Shown: positions 1-10,603, counted from the first letter of the stretch. The stretch is DNA of 55,522 nucleotides from an uncultured Prevotella sp. (GCA_945873145.1 CAMCBZ010000016.1:1-55522), one strand, 5' to 3'. Notes: generated from the letters alone by a model not told the origin. Numbers and translations are program-made.

Positions 1-326
1 TTCTGCGTGAGTCCCTTGCCGTGTCCTACGAAGCGATGGGCGCGCTCATAGTTTTCCTGATAGGTGTTGTGCATGCGCTGCTCCAGGAAGTTGTCGCGCA
101 GCGAGCGGTAAGCTTTGGTGAGTTTGGTGTCGCGCATGAGCGGCTTCGAGGCGGTCATCACCCCACGGTAGTCGTGGCGGAATGGCATATTCGGACTGCC
201 CTCCAGCGCAAACATGGTGATGAAGACGATAACCAATAACACGATGATAGTGGCGAAGAAACGCATCGTCCACTTAAATCGGCTCCAGCGGCGGCGTGAG
301 TCGGTCTGAAACACTTGTCTTTCCAT
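1..326 (-). CDS. N-terminal part of a membrane-anchored protein (truncated by window edge)
   Basis: An open frame starts at the ATG at 324-326 and reads without a stop to the window edge, giving about 108 residues. A short basic N-terminus (MERQVFQTDSRRRWSRFKW) is followed by one strong transmembrane segment at about residues 20-38, then a polar helical stretch, so the protein is probably an inner-membrane protein with a periplasmic body. The QVFQT...RW.RFKW opening resembles large Bacteroidota proteins that combine glycosidase/deacetylase domains with a family 2 glycosyltransferase, but only the anchor is visible and that assignment is from memory. A -7 promoter element at 421-428 supports this strand. 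It is divergent from the first susC gene. Confidence 0.6.
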   Translation of the reverse strand, partial: MERQVFQTDSRRRWSRFKWTMRFFATIIVLLVIVFITMFALEGSPNMPFRHDYRGVMTASKPLMRDTKLTKAYRSLRDNFLEQRMHNTYQENYERAHRFVGHGKGLTQ

Positions 327-420
327 TCCGTGATTTCCTTAAATACAATCTTTCTCTAATATCTTTCTCTATTATCTCTATCTTTCTCTTTCAACTCTTT
401 CCGAGTCTCAAAATCGGCTG

Positions 421-428
421 CAAAGTTA
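421..428 (-). promoter_or_regulatory. Bacteroidota -7 box for the leftmost gene
   Basis: On the minus strand this reads TAACTTTG, matching the Bacteroidota -7 consensus TAnnTTTG. It lies about 95 bases upstream of the ATG at 326. No convincing -33 TTTG was picked out. Confidence 0.5.
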
Positions 429-584
429 CGCCATTCATAGATGACGAAGAAAAGACACGGTGCAAAAAAGTTTAATGGTAGATTAAAAAGCTGTAATAAG
501 GATAACTATCGTCCTTCACGGCCTCCCCTGCACGATATTCCATGTTTCTGTACGTTTTTCAAAGCACTGATTATCATTAGTTAT

Positions 585-592
585 TAACTTTG
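585..592 (+). promoter_or_regulatory. Bacteroidota -7 box upstream of the first susC
   Basis: TAACTTTG on the plus strand, 47 bases before the susC ATG. The 327-639 interval is AT-rich and holds the two divergent promoters; nothing else was recognised in it. Confidence 0.55.
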
Positions 593-639
593 CGGCAAGA
601 AATAAGACCTAAATATATTCATTACTAATAAACGCAATT

Positions 640-3600
640 ATGAAGCATCAAAATCATTTGCTGAAGCGTTACGGCACCGTGCTCTCCCGCACGTTGCTTT
701 GCTCAACACTGACGTGTGCACCACTTCTCGGCGTGCAAACCATGATGGCTGACACTTCTCAGATGGCACAGACTCATGTAAGAGGTACTGTGGTCGACGA
801 GAATGGTGAGCCGATCATCGGAGCAAACATCATGGTCGTGGGTGGCAAGAACACGCAAGGCACCATCTCTGACATGGACGGAAACTTCCAAATCAATGTC
901 AAGGCCGGAACGAAAGTCAAAATTAGTTATGTGGGCTTTGAGCCGCAGACGGTCACCGTCAAGAACGGTATGCGCATCATTCTTGTCGAGGACAGCAAGA
1001 CTACGCTGAAAGGCGTGGAGGTCGTGGCCTATGGCGTGCAAAAGAAAGTCTCTGTCACAGGTGCCCTATCCTCTGTCAAAGGCGAGGACCTCGTACGCAC
1101 ACCTGTGAGCTCGGTCAACAATGTGCTGGGCGGTCAGCTCTCAGGCGTGACCACCGTACAGTATTCCGGTGAGCCGGGCAGCGACGCCGCCAGTGTCTTC
1201 GTCCGTGGTCAGGCCTCGTTCAACGATGCCAACCCACTGGTACAGGTCGACGGTGTCGAGCGCTCGATGGGCGACATCGACCCTGAGGAAATAGAGAGCA
1301 TCACCGTTTTGAAGGATGCCTCAGCAACAGCTGTCTTCGGTGTACGCGGTGCCAACGGCGTCATCCTCATCACCACGAAGCGTGGTACTGAGGGCAAGAC
1401 TCATATCAGCGGCAGCACATCGTGGGGTGTGCTCACGCCCACCAAGATGGTGGAGCAAGCCAACAGCTATGAATACGCAACCTTCCATAACCTGATGAGC
1501 GATCTTGACGGAGTGAAGCGTCAGTTCTCTGACGCCGTCATAGAGAAATTTAAAAACGGGAGTGACCCTATCCGATTCCCAAGCACAATATGGACAGACT
1601 ACATTATGAAAAATGCCACGCTTCAGACCAAGCACAATCTGAACATCAGTGGTGGAACTAAGAACGCACGCTATTTCATCAACGTCGGCTACTACACGCA
1701 GGGCGGACTCTTCAAGGAGTTCGGCCAGGACTATCATTTCGATTATCGCTACAACCGATTCAACTACCGTGCCAACCTCGACCTTGATCTAACGAAGACC
1801 ACAACGCTCTCTTTCAATCTTGCAGGCAATGTGGGCAACGCCAACAAGCCATACACCGGTCAAGGCTCTTCTGGTATGATAGAAGCTGCCTATGAAGCTG
1901 CACCCTTCTCAAGCCCCGGCATCATCAACGGACACTATATTTCCACAGAAACGCAGTATGACGACTGTGGTACAGACCAGCTTCCGTTTGTCGGGGGCAG
2001 TGGTATCACCTATTTCGGTAACAGTAATGTCAGCGGTGGCTTCATGAAGACCACGACAAACAAGCTCACCCTCGACCTGCAACTCAGTCAGAAACTGGAC
2101 TTCATCACCAAAGGCTTGTCATTCAAGATCAAAGGATCATACAATGGCAGCTATGACATTTATAAAAACGGCAACGCCACTAAGGCCACCTACACTCCAA
2201 TACTCTTGCCCGACGGAACCATCGGTTATAAGAAATATGGCAATGAGGAGCAACTCGCCTACAGCGAGAGCACGTCACGCACCCGCTACTGGTATTTCGA
2301 GACCTCGCTCAACTACAACCGACAGCTCGGCGACCACCATGTCGGGGCACTGGTGCTCTACAACCAAGACTCCAGCTATTATCCCTCCTCCTATTCCAAT
2401 ATTCCTCACCGTCAGGTAGGACTTGTCGGACGTGCTACTTACGATTGGAAGAACCGCTATCTGGCTGAGTTCAATGTTGGATATAACGGTTCCGAGAACT
2501 TTGCGCCGGGCAAGCGCTATGGTCTCTTCCCCGCTTTCTCTGCAGGATGGGTAGTCAGCGATGAGGCTTTCTTCAAACCCCTGCGCCGTGTGGTGAGTTT
2601 CATGAAGCTCCGTGGCAGCTATGGTCTTGTCGGTAACAGCAAGGTAGGCGGCGACCGCTTTATGTACACGCCCGACCCGTACATCATCAACAACAGTAGC
2701 CCGTACGTACGCGGAGGTATGGGCTATATCTTTGGTATCGACAACTCCACCGTCTGGAAAGCAGCCTATGAGAAAGCACTGCACAACGCCGACGTCACAT
2801 GGGAGCATGCCTACAAGCAGGATTATGGTGTCGACATCAACTTCCTCTCAGACCGTCTGCGCACTACCTTCGACTATTACTATGAGCATCGTACCGACAT
2901 CCTGCTCATCGACTATACCTCGCCGTACATCATTGGCTTCAACATGCCGTATACCAATGACGGTATTGTCAACAGCTGGGGCTGGGAGCTGTCCCTGAAA
3001 TGGAACGACAAGATTGGCAGAGATGTCCACTACTGGGCTTCCATGAACCTGTCGTATAACCAAAACCGAGTAGAGGATATGCGTGAGAATCTCAAGCCGA
3101 ATGCTTATCAGATGGCAAAGGGTCACCGTCTCGGTGCCCGCTCCATGTATAAGTTCTGGCGCTACTACGACGAGAACACACCTGCTCTCTATGAGAAGAC
3201 CTTCGGAGAGAAGTTCCCCACACAGCTCACCAGCAATCTGCGTGATGGCGATGCCGTCTATGTGGATCTCAACCACGACGGCAAGATCGATGCCAACGAC
3301 ATGACACGTGACCTCGGATACACCGACGTGCCACGCTATATGATCGGTTTCAATCTCGGCTTCAGCTGGAAAGGTCTCAGCCTCAACACACAGTGGACGG
3401 GAGCATGGGATGTGAGCCGCATGATCAGCGGTGTGTTCCGTTATCCTTTCTACAACAAGACTTCGCACACACAGGGCGGTCTGCTGAAATATGTTATTGA
3501 CAACAGTTGGACACCCGACAACCCTTCGCAGAGCGCTAAATATCCCCGTCCGTCGTGGGACAATTGGGACAACAACTATGCTGAGTCCACACTCTACGAG

Positions 3601-3825
3601 CAGGATGCGAAATACCTGCGACTGAAGACGCTGCAAATAGCCTATGACTTCCGCTTGCCTGTGATGAAGCGAATGGGCATGAACCAACTGCAACTTGCTT
3701 TCAGTGGCTACAACCTCCTGACCTTCACTCCTTATATTTGGGGTGATCCAGAGTCGCGAGCCACCAACAGTCCTACCTATCCACTGCAACGCACCTACAT
3801 GCTTTCACTCAAAGTGGGATTCTAA
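640..3825 (+). CDS. SusC-like TonB-dependent outer-membrane transporter 1
   Basis: A SusC-family TonB-dependent transporter of 1061 residues that would import oligosaccharides across the outer membrane with its SusD partner. Visible order: signal peptide (about residues 1-38), carboxypeptidase-regulatory-like beta-sandwich (VRGTVVDENGEPIIGANI, about 47-125), TonB-box-like VEVVAYG, plug domain (about 135-245, with the typical VDGVERS, ILKDASATAVFGVRGANGV and ITTKRG motifs), then a 22-strand barrel ending in a terminal aromatic (KVGF). An Asp-rich loop (DLNHDGKIDAND) resembles the calcium-binding loops common in SusC proteins. Its susD starts 45 bases downstream. The pair heads the locus and is probably controlled by the hybrid regulator at 14066. 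Confidence 0.95.
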   Translation: MKHQNHLLKRYGTVLSRTLLCSTLTCAPLLGVQTMMADTSQMAQTHVRGTVVDENGEPIIGANIMVVGGKNTQGTISDMDGNFQINVKAGTKVKISYVGFEPQTVTVKNGMRIILVEDSKTTLKGVEVVAYGVQKKVSVTGALSSVKGEDLVRTPVSSVNNVLGGQLSGVTTVQYSGEPGSDAASVFVRGQASFNDANPLVQVDGVERSMGDIDPEEIESITVLKDASATAVFGVRGANGVILITTKRGTEGKTHISGSTSWGVLTPTKMVEQANSYEYATFHNLMSDLDGVKRQFSDAVIEKFKNGSDPIRFPSTIWTDYIMKNATLQTKHNLNISGGTKNARYFINVGYYTQGGLFKEFGQDYHFDYRYNRFNYRANLDLDLTKTTTLSFNLAGNVGNANKPYTGQGSSGMIEAAYEAAPFSSPGIINGHYISTETQYDDCGTDQLPFVGGSGITYFGNSNVSGGFMKTTTNKLTLDLQLSQKLDFITKGLSFKIKGSYNGSYDIYKNGNATKATYTPILLPDGTIGYKKYGNEEQLAYSESTSRTRYWYFETSLNYNRQLGDHHVGALVLYNQDSSYYPSSYSNIPHRQVGLVGRATYDWKNRYLAEFNVGYNGSENFAPGKRYGLFPAFSAGWVVSDEAFFKPLRRVVSFMKLRGSYGLVGNSKVGGDRFMYTPDPYIINNSSPYVRGGMGYIFGIDNSTVWKAAYEKALHNADVTWEHAYKQDYGVDINFLSDRLRTTFDYYYEHRTDILLIDYTSPYIIGFNMPYTNDGIVNSWGWELSLKWNDKIGRDVHYWASMNLSYNQNRVEDMRENLKPNAYQMAKGHRLGARSMYKFWRYYDENTPALYEKTFGEKFPTQLTSNLRDGDAVYVDLNHDGKIDANDMTRDLGYTDVPRYMIGFNLGFSWKGLSLNTQWTGAWDVSRMISGVFRYPFYNKTSHTQGGLLKYVIDNSWTPDNPSQSAKYPRPSWDNWDNNYAESTLYEQDAKYLRLKTLQIAYDFRLPVMKRMGMNQLQLAFSGYNLLTFTPYIWGDPESRATNSPTYPLQRTYMLSLKVGF

Positions 3826-3870
3826 CAATCAAGTCGGTTTACCAAACCATCAACAAAAACAAATAACTCT

Positions 3871-5895
3871 ATGAGATATCATCCTATCATCAGAAGCCTG
3901 GCCGTAATCTTTACCGTCGCTATGGCTTCCTGCACCGAACAGATACAGTTCGGCAATTCTTTCCTGGAGAAAGCACCTGGTGGTGACGTGCCTGCTGATA
4001 CTGTCTTCAACAGTGCCGAATACACTCAGCAATTTCTCACCGGCATCTATGCCCTACAATACTACGGACTTCCCTACAAAGCTGGTGACGGTAACTCCCA
4101 CAGCTATTTCAGCGGACAGATAGAAGGCATGTCTGACTGCTGGCATGTTCCCACCAGTGCCGTGGGCGGACTCTACAACAATATCTACAACGGATTCTTG
4201 CAGGCCTCCAAGGGTAATTCTGTCTATGGTTTCACTGAAGAAGAGAACTGGACGCTCATACGCCGGGCGTGGATGCTCATTGAGCATGTCGATCAGGTAC
4301 CCGGACTGGACGAAAGCACCAAAGCACGCTATCAGGCTGAGGCTAAGTGCCTCATCGCCTCTACTTACTTCAACATGCTGCGCTTCTACGGTGGTTTGCC
4401 ACTCGTGACTCACTCCTATCAGGTGAACGGTGACCTCCACGACACCAACCGTGCTTCCGTTGAGAAGACCGTCAACTTCATCATTCAGCTCTTCGACGAG
4501 GCCATCAACTCCCAAGCCATGCCTTGGGCTTACTCCGCCGACGAAGCCTCTACGATGACTGCACACTGGACCACAGCAGCGGCCATGGCCATGAAATGCA
4601 AAGTACTGCAATATGCCGCCTCACCGCTGTTCAACGACAGCCAGCCCTACTATCAGGGCAAATACACTATGGAGTCAGCCGCTCAGGACAGCATGGTGTG
4701 GTATGGTGGTTATCACAAAGAGCTCTGGCAGCAATGCAAGAAAGCCTGCGAGGACTTCCTGAGCAGAAACGAGGCAGAAGGTGAGCCTTATCATCTCGTG
4801 ATGCCTACCGCAAAGACACAGGAAGCCTACCGCTATGCTTTCCGCCACGCTTATCTCGATCAAAGTTCGCCCGAAGTACTCTTCTCTACACGTGTCACTG
4901 ACAACAACCATAACTCAAGATATACATGGCCATCACGTCAGTACATGCGTACCAATGAGCGTTATGCATACAACCCTACGGAAGAGTACATCGAGATGTT
5001 CCCATGGGCAGACGGTAAGCCGTTCAACTGGGATGAGACCGAGAAGAAAGGTGAACTCGACCACATCTTCATCAAGGGCTCGTTCAACAAGAGCAAGCAG
5101 GAACTCCAGAACATCGTCTACACCCGCGATCCCCGTCTGTACGAGACAGCTTGCTGCAACGGCCAGCGTGGCATTATACAGTATGCCAACGGCAACACCT
5201 CTGGACAGATTGTCGAGACCTATCTCGGTGGTACTGATGCAGCAAAGAACCCTGAGACGGGTACTGGATGTTTCGGCAACGGCTATTTCCACAACAAATA
5301 CATTGCCGACGGGCCGAAAGGTAGCGTCTATGAGCGCAAAGCTCCGCAGTGGGTGGTGGTGCGCATGTCCGACATTTACCTCACCTATGCCGAAGCACTG
5401 CTCCAGGCCGACGGCAACAATGCCAAAGCCATTGAGTATGTCGACAAGGTGCGTGCCCGTGTGGGACTCGGCGACATCGCAAGCTGCAACCCTACGGAAA
5501 ATCTGAAGACCGACAAAGAGCAGCTGCTCGAAGAGATTCTGCGTGAGCGTGCCTGTGAGTTGGGATTTGAGAACACCCGTTTCTTCGACATGCAGCGCTA
5601 CAAACGTGCTGATCTCTTCTCCCGCACTCTCCACCGTCTTGTCATCCACCGCATGGTGAAAGACGACAGCGGCAACTGGGTGACAACCACCAACAAATGG
5701 TACGACGGCGACCGACGCACAGCCAAGAAAGGCACAGCTGCATGGTACGAGCCCTCGCATTTCACCTATGAGCGTCCGGCTATCACTGTAGGAGCCCGTG
5801 TGTGGTGGGAAGGATTCGACGTGAAGTGGTATCTCTTCCCCTTCCCACAGTCAGAAGTGCTCAAAGGCTATCTCGTGCAAAACCCGGGATGGTAA
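3871..5895 (+). CDS. SusD-like surface glycan-binding lipoprotein 1
   Basis: A SusD/RagB-family lipoprotein of 674 residues that would cap the preceding SusC transporter and hand it glycans. The N-terminus MRYHPIIRSLAVIFTVAMASC has a lipobox (MASC). TPR-like helices follow, including the conserved YFNMLRFYGGLPLVTHSY segment, and the C-terminal SusD signature (VRMSDIYLTYAEALLQADG, then RERACELGFENTRFFDMQRYKR, ending in LVQNPGW). It is about 100 residues longer than many SusD proteins. Start chosen at the only ATG preceding a signal peptide, 45 bases after susC. Nothing notable lies in either short gap around it. Confidence 0.95.
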   Translation: MRYHPIIRSLAVIFTVAMASCTEQIQFGNSFLEKAPGGDVPADTVFNSAEYTQQFLTGIYALQYYGLPYKAGDGNSHSYFSGQIEGMSDCWHVPTSAVGGLYNNIYNGFLQASKGNSVYGFTEEENWTLIRRAWMLIEHVDQVPGLDESTKARYQAEAKCLIASTYFNMLRFYGGLPLVTHSYQVNGDLHDTNRASVEKTVNFIIQLFDEAINSQAMPWAYSADEASTMTAHWTTAAAMAMKCKVLQYAASPLFNDSQPYYQGKYTMESAAQDSMVWYGGYHKELWQQCKKACEDFLSRNEAEGEPYHLVMPTAKTQEAYRYAFRHAYLDQSSPEVLFSTRVTDNNHNSRYTWPSRQYMRTNERYAYNPTEEYIEMFPWADGKPFNWDETEKKGELDHIFIKGSFNKSKQELQNIVYTRDPRLYETACCNGQRGIIQYANGNTSGQIVETYLGGTDAAKNPETGTGCFGNGYFHNKYIADGPKGSVYERKAPQWVVVRMSDIYLTYAEALLQADGNNAKAIEYVDKVRARVGLGDIASCNPTENLKTDKEQLLEEILRERACELGFENTRFFDMQRYKRADLFSRTLHRLVIHRMVKDDSGNWVTTTNKWYDGDRRTAKKGTAAWYEPSHFTYERPAITVGARVWWEGFDVKWYLFPFPQSEVLKGYLVQNPGW

Positions 5896-5951
5896 GCAGT
5901 GCTACACCTTATTATATATATAGATTCATAAATCCATAATCATAGACAAGA

Positions 5952-8759
5952 ATGAAAACCATCATATATTCCATTCTCTCCGCTGGCCTGCTGATGCCGT
6001 TGGACGCATGGAGCCAGCAAGACACGGCAAGATTGCAGCAGCCCGTAGACGTGGGAGCCAACATCAACTTCTCTCGCGAGCAATCCACGGCGGCTGTCTC
6101 GGTCATCACATCAGCATCTACCAACAAAAGGAGTGCCAAAAACATTGGCAACTCCATACTCGGACAAGGCAATGGCCTGGTATCGCTCTTAGGTTCGGGC
6201 AACTATGTGGCACAAAACCCCACCTTCTATGTCCGCGGCTTGCAGAGTCTCAGCGGCAGCACGCCCCTTGTCCTCGTCGACGGCATTGAGCGCGACATGA
6301 CCTATGTCTCTGCCGAGGAAGTGGAGAGCGTCTCCATCCTGAAGGATGCAGCCGCCACTGCTCTCTACGGCTACAAGGGTGCCAACGGTGCGATCCTCAT
6401 CACCACAAAGAGAGGCAAAGCCCATGACAAGCAGATCAAGGTGAACCTTGACCACAGCATCAACTTTCTGGCACACAAACCGAAATTTGCCAACGCTCAG
6501 ACCTATGCGCTCGCCCTCAACGAGGCTTATGCCAACGACGGCAAGAGCCCACGCTACACCGATGAAGAAGTAGCAGCTTTTGCATCAGGAAAATATCCCT
6601 ATCTCTATCCCAATGTCAACTGGGTGGACGAGACGTTCCGCAACCACAGCGTGACAAACATGCTGGATGCCTCCTTCAGTGGTGGCAGCGACAAGTTCAG
6701 ATATTACGCTTTGCTCGACCTGCAATACAACAACGGCTTTGTGAAAAATGCCAATGAGAACGACGGGTACAGCACCAATAACAAATACACGCGTGGCAAC
6801 CTCCGCATCAACATGGATATGCAACTCACCCGTTCCGCCACGATGAAGGTCAACCTTCTCGGCGTCCTCCAGGAAAGCAGTGCACCTGGCAACAGTGCCA
6901 ACCTTTGGAGCATGGTCTATGATCTGCCCGCTGCTGCCTATCCTATCAAGGATGAGCAGGGACGTTGGGGCGGCAATGCTGTTTGGGCAGGCACCAAAAA
7001 CCCTGTAGCCCAGTCGGCAGGAGCAGGATACAGCCGCGACCACACCCGAGGCATCTTCACCGATCTCACACTGCGCGACGATCTGTCTTCCATCCTCAAG
7101 GGACTGGCTATCCAGGGGCGCATCAGCTACGACCACTTCTCCAATATCCACGAGAACTATAGCAAGTCCTACGAATATGGCAGTGCAACCGTCGCAAGTT
7201 GGGTCAACGGCGAGCCTGTCATCGGGAAAAGCTACACAGCCGGCACGCCCAGCGATCTGGGCAGTAGCTCTGAGACCAACACCTTCGTGCGCCGCTTCCA
7301 CCTCGATGGATCAGCTGACTATCAGAATCGCTTCGGCAATCACAGCATCTACTCCATGCTGCGCTACGACTATGAGTTCAGCGACCAGTATGCCGTCAAC
7401 TCAACGCTCTACCGGCAAAACATCAGCTGGTATACTCACTACGGTTATCTCGACCGCTACTATCTCGACTTTGCCCTTGTCACGTCAGGTTCCAACCGCT
7501 TGGCTCCCGGCTCGAAATGGGCAACATCCCCCACTGTCTCGGCAGCATGGCTGATCTCTAAAGAGAAATGGATGAGCAGTCTCCGATGGCTCGACTTCCT
7601 CAAGCTCCGTGGCTCTTACGGCATCATCAACACCGACCTACTGCCCGGCGACAACGACTGGAACTACTATACTCAGGGCTATGTCACCAGCGGCGGCACC
7701 TATCCTTTCAATACGGGATTTTCTTCGGACTTCGGCCGTACCAATCTGGCACGCATGGCCACGACAGGGCTGACCCACGAGCGTGCCGAGAAGGTCAACG
7801 GCGGCCTCGATGCCCAGCTTTTCGGCTCGCTGAACGCTACTTTCGATGGTTACTACCAGCGCCGCTCACATATCTGGGTATCTACCGACGGCAAGTACTC
7901 CTCCGAGCTTGGCATGGACGCACCCTACGAGGGCGACGGTATTGTTGACAGCTGGGGCTGGGAGCTCGGCCTCGACTACACGAAGAAGCTCGGTGACTGG
8001 CAGCTGGCCATCGGCGGCAACTTCGACTACATGCGCAACAAAATCGTCGAGCAGGACGAGGCTCCTGTGCTCTACGACAACCTGCGCACCACAGGCCATG
8101 CCCTCGGTCAGCTCTATGGCTACAAGGCCCTCGGCTTCTTCAAGGACCAGGCCGACATCGACGTCTCCACGCCACAGCAGCTTGGCAGCACGCCACGCCC
8201 CGGCGACATCAAGTATGAGGATGTCAACAACGACGGTGTCATCGACAGCAACGACAAGACGGCCATCGGCTACAGCAGCACCTGCCCACAGATCTACTAC
8301 AATCTCCACCTCTGTGCCGAATACAAAGGACTGGGACTGGAAGCGCTTTTCCAGGGTACGGGACGCTATAGTGGCGTGCTGACCACGACAAGCATGTATA
8401 AGCCGCTCATTGGCAACACCACCATCTCGCAGTATTACTACGACAACCGGTGGACACCGGAGACAGCAGCGACAGCCAAATTCCCCGCACTCAGCTCAGA
8501 AAGCAATGCCAACAACTACAACACCAATACCCTTTGGCTCTTCAACCGCTCTTTCTTCAAGCTTCGCAATCTCGAAATCTATTACAAGTTGCCTCAAGAT
8601 TGGATGAGACGAACCAAGTTCATGAAGACTGCTAAGGTCTATCTCCGTGGCACCGACCTCTTCTCTCTCGATCATCTCGACAAGAGTGACCCGGAAATCT
8701 ACGGAGCCACCTGCCCGACGACACGCTCTATTGTCGCAGGACTGAGCCTAACCTTTTGA
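5952..8759 (+). CDS. SusC-like TonB-dependent outer-membrane transporter 2
   Basis: A second SusC-family transporter of 935 residues. After the signal peptide (about residues 1-21) it goes almost directly into the plug domain and has no carboxypeptidase-regulatory-like domain, unlike the first SusC, which explains its shorter length. Plug motifs are clear (VDGIERDM, ILKDAAATALYGYKGANGA, ITTKRGK). The barrel includes a calcium-loop-like DVNNDGVIDSND, and the protein ends ...GLSLTF. The divergence from SusC1 suggests a different ligand or chain length rather than a recent duplication. It lies 56 bases after the first susD and 64 before its own susD, all on one strand, probably one transcript. 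Confidence 0.94.
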   Translation: MKTIIYSILSAGLLMPLDAWSQQDTARLQQPVDVGANINFSREQSTAAVSVITSASTNKRSAKNIGNSILGQGNGLVSLLGSGNYVAQNPTFYVRGLQSLSGSTPLVLVDGIERDMTYVSAEEVESVSILKDAAATALYGYKGANGAILITTKRGKAHDKQIKVNLDHSINFLAHKPKFANAQTYALALNEAYANDGKSPRYTDEEVAAFASGKYPYLYPNVNWVDETFRNHSVTNMLDASFSGGSDKFRYYALLDLQYNNGFVKNANENDGYSTNNKYTRGNLRINMDMQLTRSATMKVNLLGVLQESSAPGNSANLWSMVYDLPAAAYPIKDEQGRWGGNAVWAGTKNPVAQSAGAGYSRDHTRGIFTDLTLRDDLSSILKGLAIQGRISYDHFSNIHENYSKSYEYGSATVASWVNGEPVIGKSYTAGTPSDLGSSSETNTFVRRFHLDGSADYQNRFGNHSIYSMLRYDYEFSDQYAVNSTLYRQNISWYTHYGYLDRYYLDFALVTSGSNRLAPGSKWATSPTVSAAWLISKEKWMSSLRWLDFLKLRGSYGIINTDLLPGDNDWNYYTQGYVTSGGTYPFNTGFSSDFGRTNLARMATTGLTHERAEKVNGGLDAQLFGSLNATFDGYYQRRSHIWVSTDGKYSSELGMDAPYEGDGIVDSWGWELGLDYTKKLGDWQLAIGGNFDYMRNKIVEQDEAPVLYDNLRTTGHALGQLYGYKALGFFKDQADIDVSTPQQLGSTPRPGDIKYEDVNNDGVIDSNDKTAIGYSSTCPQIYYNLHLCAEYKGLGLEALFQGTGRYSGVLTTTSMYKPLIGNTTISQYYYDNRWTPETAATAKFPALSSESNANNYNTNTLWLFNRSFFKLRNLEIYYKLPQDWMRRTKFMKTAKVYLRGTDLFSLDHLDKSDPEIYGATCPTTRSIVAGLSLTF

Positions 8760-8823
8760 TAAAAGTAAAAAGGGTAAAGGTAAAAAAGTAAAAAGAGAAA
8801 AGTAATAAGTAAAAAGAGAAACT
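8760..8823 (+). repeat. Purine-rich GTAAAAAG-like short repeats between susC2 and susD2
   Basis: This gap is almost entirely A and G with repeated AAGTAAAAAG/GGTAAAGG units, directly before the susD2 ATG. It would be an unstructured, A-rich leader, a type known to favour translation initiation in Bacteroidota; that role is inferred. Confidence 0.5.
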
Positions 8824-10581
8824 ATGAAAGCTAAATATATCTTTTGTGGTCTGCTGGCTCTGACGCTGGTTTCTTCCTGTTCCGACAAAATGGACTACAA
8901 CGAGACCAATATCAAGGACCGCGACTACATCATCCAGACCTTCGGACAGGTTGGAGGACTGATGACTGAAATATACAACCATCTCGACTACGACTACGGA
9001 CAGTCCTATGGCGGTGCCATGTTGGCGTCTGCCACTGACGAGAGCGTGTTCTCACAAACCGGTGGCAGCATCGAGACCTTCTATAACGGTTCGTGGAGTC
9101 CCACCAACTCACAGGGCAGCCTGTGGAGCGACATGTACGACGGCATCCGCACCTGCAACGAAGTATTGAAAAACTTCCAAGAGCTCACCTTCGACGCTTA
9201 TAAGTACAATGCCGACTATCCCCAGCAGATGTTCCGCTATCAGAACTATAAATGGGAGGCCCGTTTCTGCCGTGCCTATTTCTATTTCAATCTCGTCAGA
9301 CAGTATGGCGGTGTACCTATCATCGACATGGACATGAATGCCGAAGATGTCAACAACCAGCCACGTAAAAGCTCCGACGAGGTGTTTGAGTACATCATCT
9401 CGGAATGCGATGCCGTCAAGGACAGCATTGTCAAGGACTATGGCAGTCTGGGCAGCTACACGCTCACCTCGCCCGATGACGGACGCGCCAACGACCTGAC
9501 GGTGATGGCACTCAAAGCCCGTGCCGCCCTCTACTGGGCCAGCCCGCTCTTCACCCCCAAAGGCGACAAAGAGCGCTACCACCAGGCAGCTCTCTACACC
9601 AAGGCACTGCTCGACTCCTGCGAGCGGCGAGGCATGCACCTCGACAAGAACTATGCCGACCTTTGGAGCACGAAAAACTATTCCGATGCAGACAAGAAGA
9701 GCGAGATCATCTTCGGCCGACGCATCTATGGCTCTGCAGGCAGTTCTGGCGAGGACAATACGGTTGAAAAATACAACTATCCTATCGGCATCGAGGGTGG
9801 CAGCAGTGCTTCCAACTGTCCGTCACAAAATATCGTGGATGCCTACGAGATGCAGAAGAGCGGCAAGGGCATCAGCGAGACGGGCAGTGGCTACGACGCC
9901 GCCAATCCTTTCGCCGGCCGCGACCCACGCCTGGCTCTGACCATCGCCAAGAACGGTGACACGTGGCCGACGGCCTCGGCCTACAAGTCTGTGCTGCAGA
10001 CCTATGAGGGCGGCATCAACGGCGAGCCGCTCGTCGGTGCCACACCCACAGGCTATTACCTGCGCAAGCTCTGCCACGGCGACATCGACCTGCGCGCCAA
10101 GAGCAAGAAAAAGGGCGACTTCCACACTTGGGTCACCTTCCGCATGGGCGAGTTCTACCTCAACTATGCCGAGGCTGTCTTCAAGTACCTGGGCAATGCC
10201 ACGGCGACAACTTCCGACCTGCCTATGTCTGCCAACGCTGCCATCGATAAGGTGCGTGAGCGTGCCGGCATGCCCGACTTCCCATCCAACATAAGTGCCG
10301 ACAACTTCTGGAAGAAGTATACCAATGAGCGTTTTGTCGAGCTCGCTTTCGAAGGGCATCGCTTCTGGGACGTGCGCCGTTGGAAAGAGGCTCCGACGTA
10401 CTTCAAGAACATTCGCGAGGCTAAGATCACCAAGAACGACGACGGCACCTTCTCCTATCGCATAGAGACCGTCACTCGCGAATGGGACGACAAATACTAT
10501 CTCTTCCCCATCCCCGTCAGCGTCATGCTCAAGCATCAGCAGTATGGCAAGGCGTGGGAACAGAATCCCGGATGGGAATAA
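8824..10581 (+). CDS. SusD-like surface glycan-binding lipoprotein 2
   Basis: A SusD-family lipoprotein of 585 residues, partner of SusC2. The signal peptide ends in a lipobox (VSSCSDK). The central helices contain RAYFYFNLVRQYGGVPIID and the C-terminal part has FRMGEFYLNYAEAVFKY and FEGHRFWDVRRWKEA, closing with WEQNPGWE, all typical of the family. It should act at the cell surface, binding glycan and closing over the SusC2 barrel. It is the last gene before a 218-base gap holding tandem repeats and a hairpin, so transcription of the downstream GH2 gene could be tuned separately. Confidence 0.95.
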   Translation: MKAKYIFCGLLALTLVSSCSDKMDYNETNIKDRDYIIQTFGQVGGLMTEIYNHLDYDYGQSYGGAMLASATDESVFSQTGGSIETFYNGSWSPTNSQGSLWSDMYDGIRTCNEVLKNFQELTFDAYKYNADYPQQMFRYQNYKWEARFCRAYFYFNLVRQYGGVPIIDMDMNAEDVNNQPRKSSDEVFEYIISECDAVKDSIVKDYGSLGSYTLTSPDDGRANDLTVMALKARAALYWASPLFTPKGDKERYHQAALYTKALLDSCERRGMHLDKNYADLWSTKNYSDADKKSEIIFGRRIYGSAGSSGEDNTVEKYNYPIGIEGGSSASNCPSQNIVDAYEMQKSGKGISETGSGYDAANPFAGRDPRLALTIAKNGDTWPTASAYKSVLQTYEGGINGEPLVGATPTGYYLRKLCHGDIDLRAKSKKKGDFHTWVTFRMGEFYLNYAEAVFKYLGNATATTSDLPMSANAAIDKVRERAGMPDFPSNISADNFWKKYTNERFVELAFEGHRFWDVRRWKEAPTYFKNIREAKITKNDDGTFSYRIETVTREWDDKYYLFPIPVSVMLKHQQYGKAWEQNPGWE

Positions 10582-10603
10582 CCGCAAAGATTAGGCAACA
10601 GAC

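Noticed and set aside
21..239. Plus-strand open frame at the left edge
   Set aside because: It lies antisense to a longer, signal-anchor-encoding minus-strand frame (1-326) that has its own promoter box; the translated product has no recognisable character.
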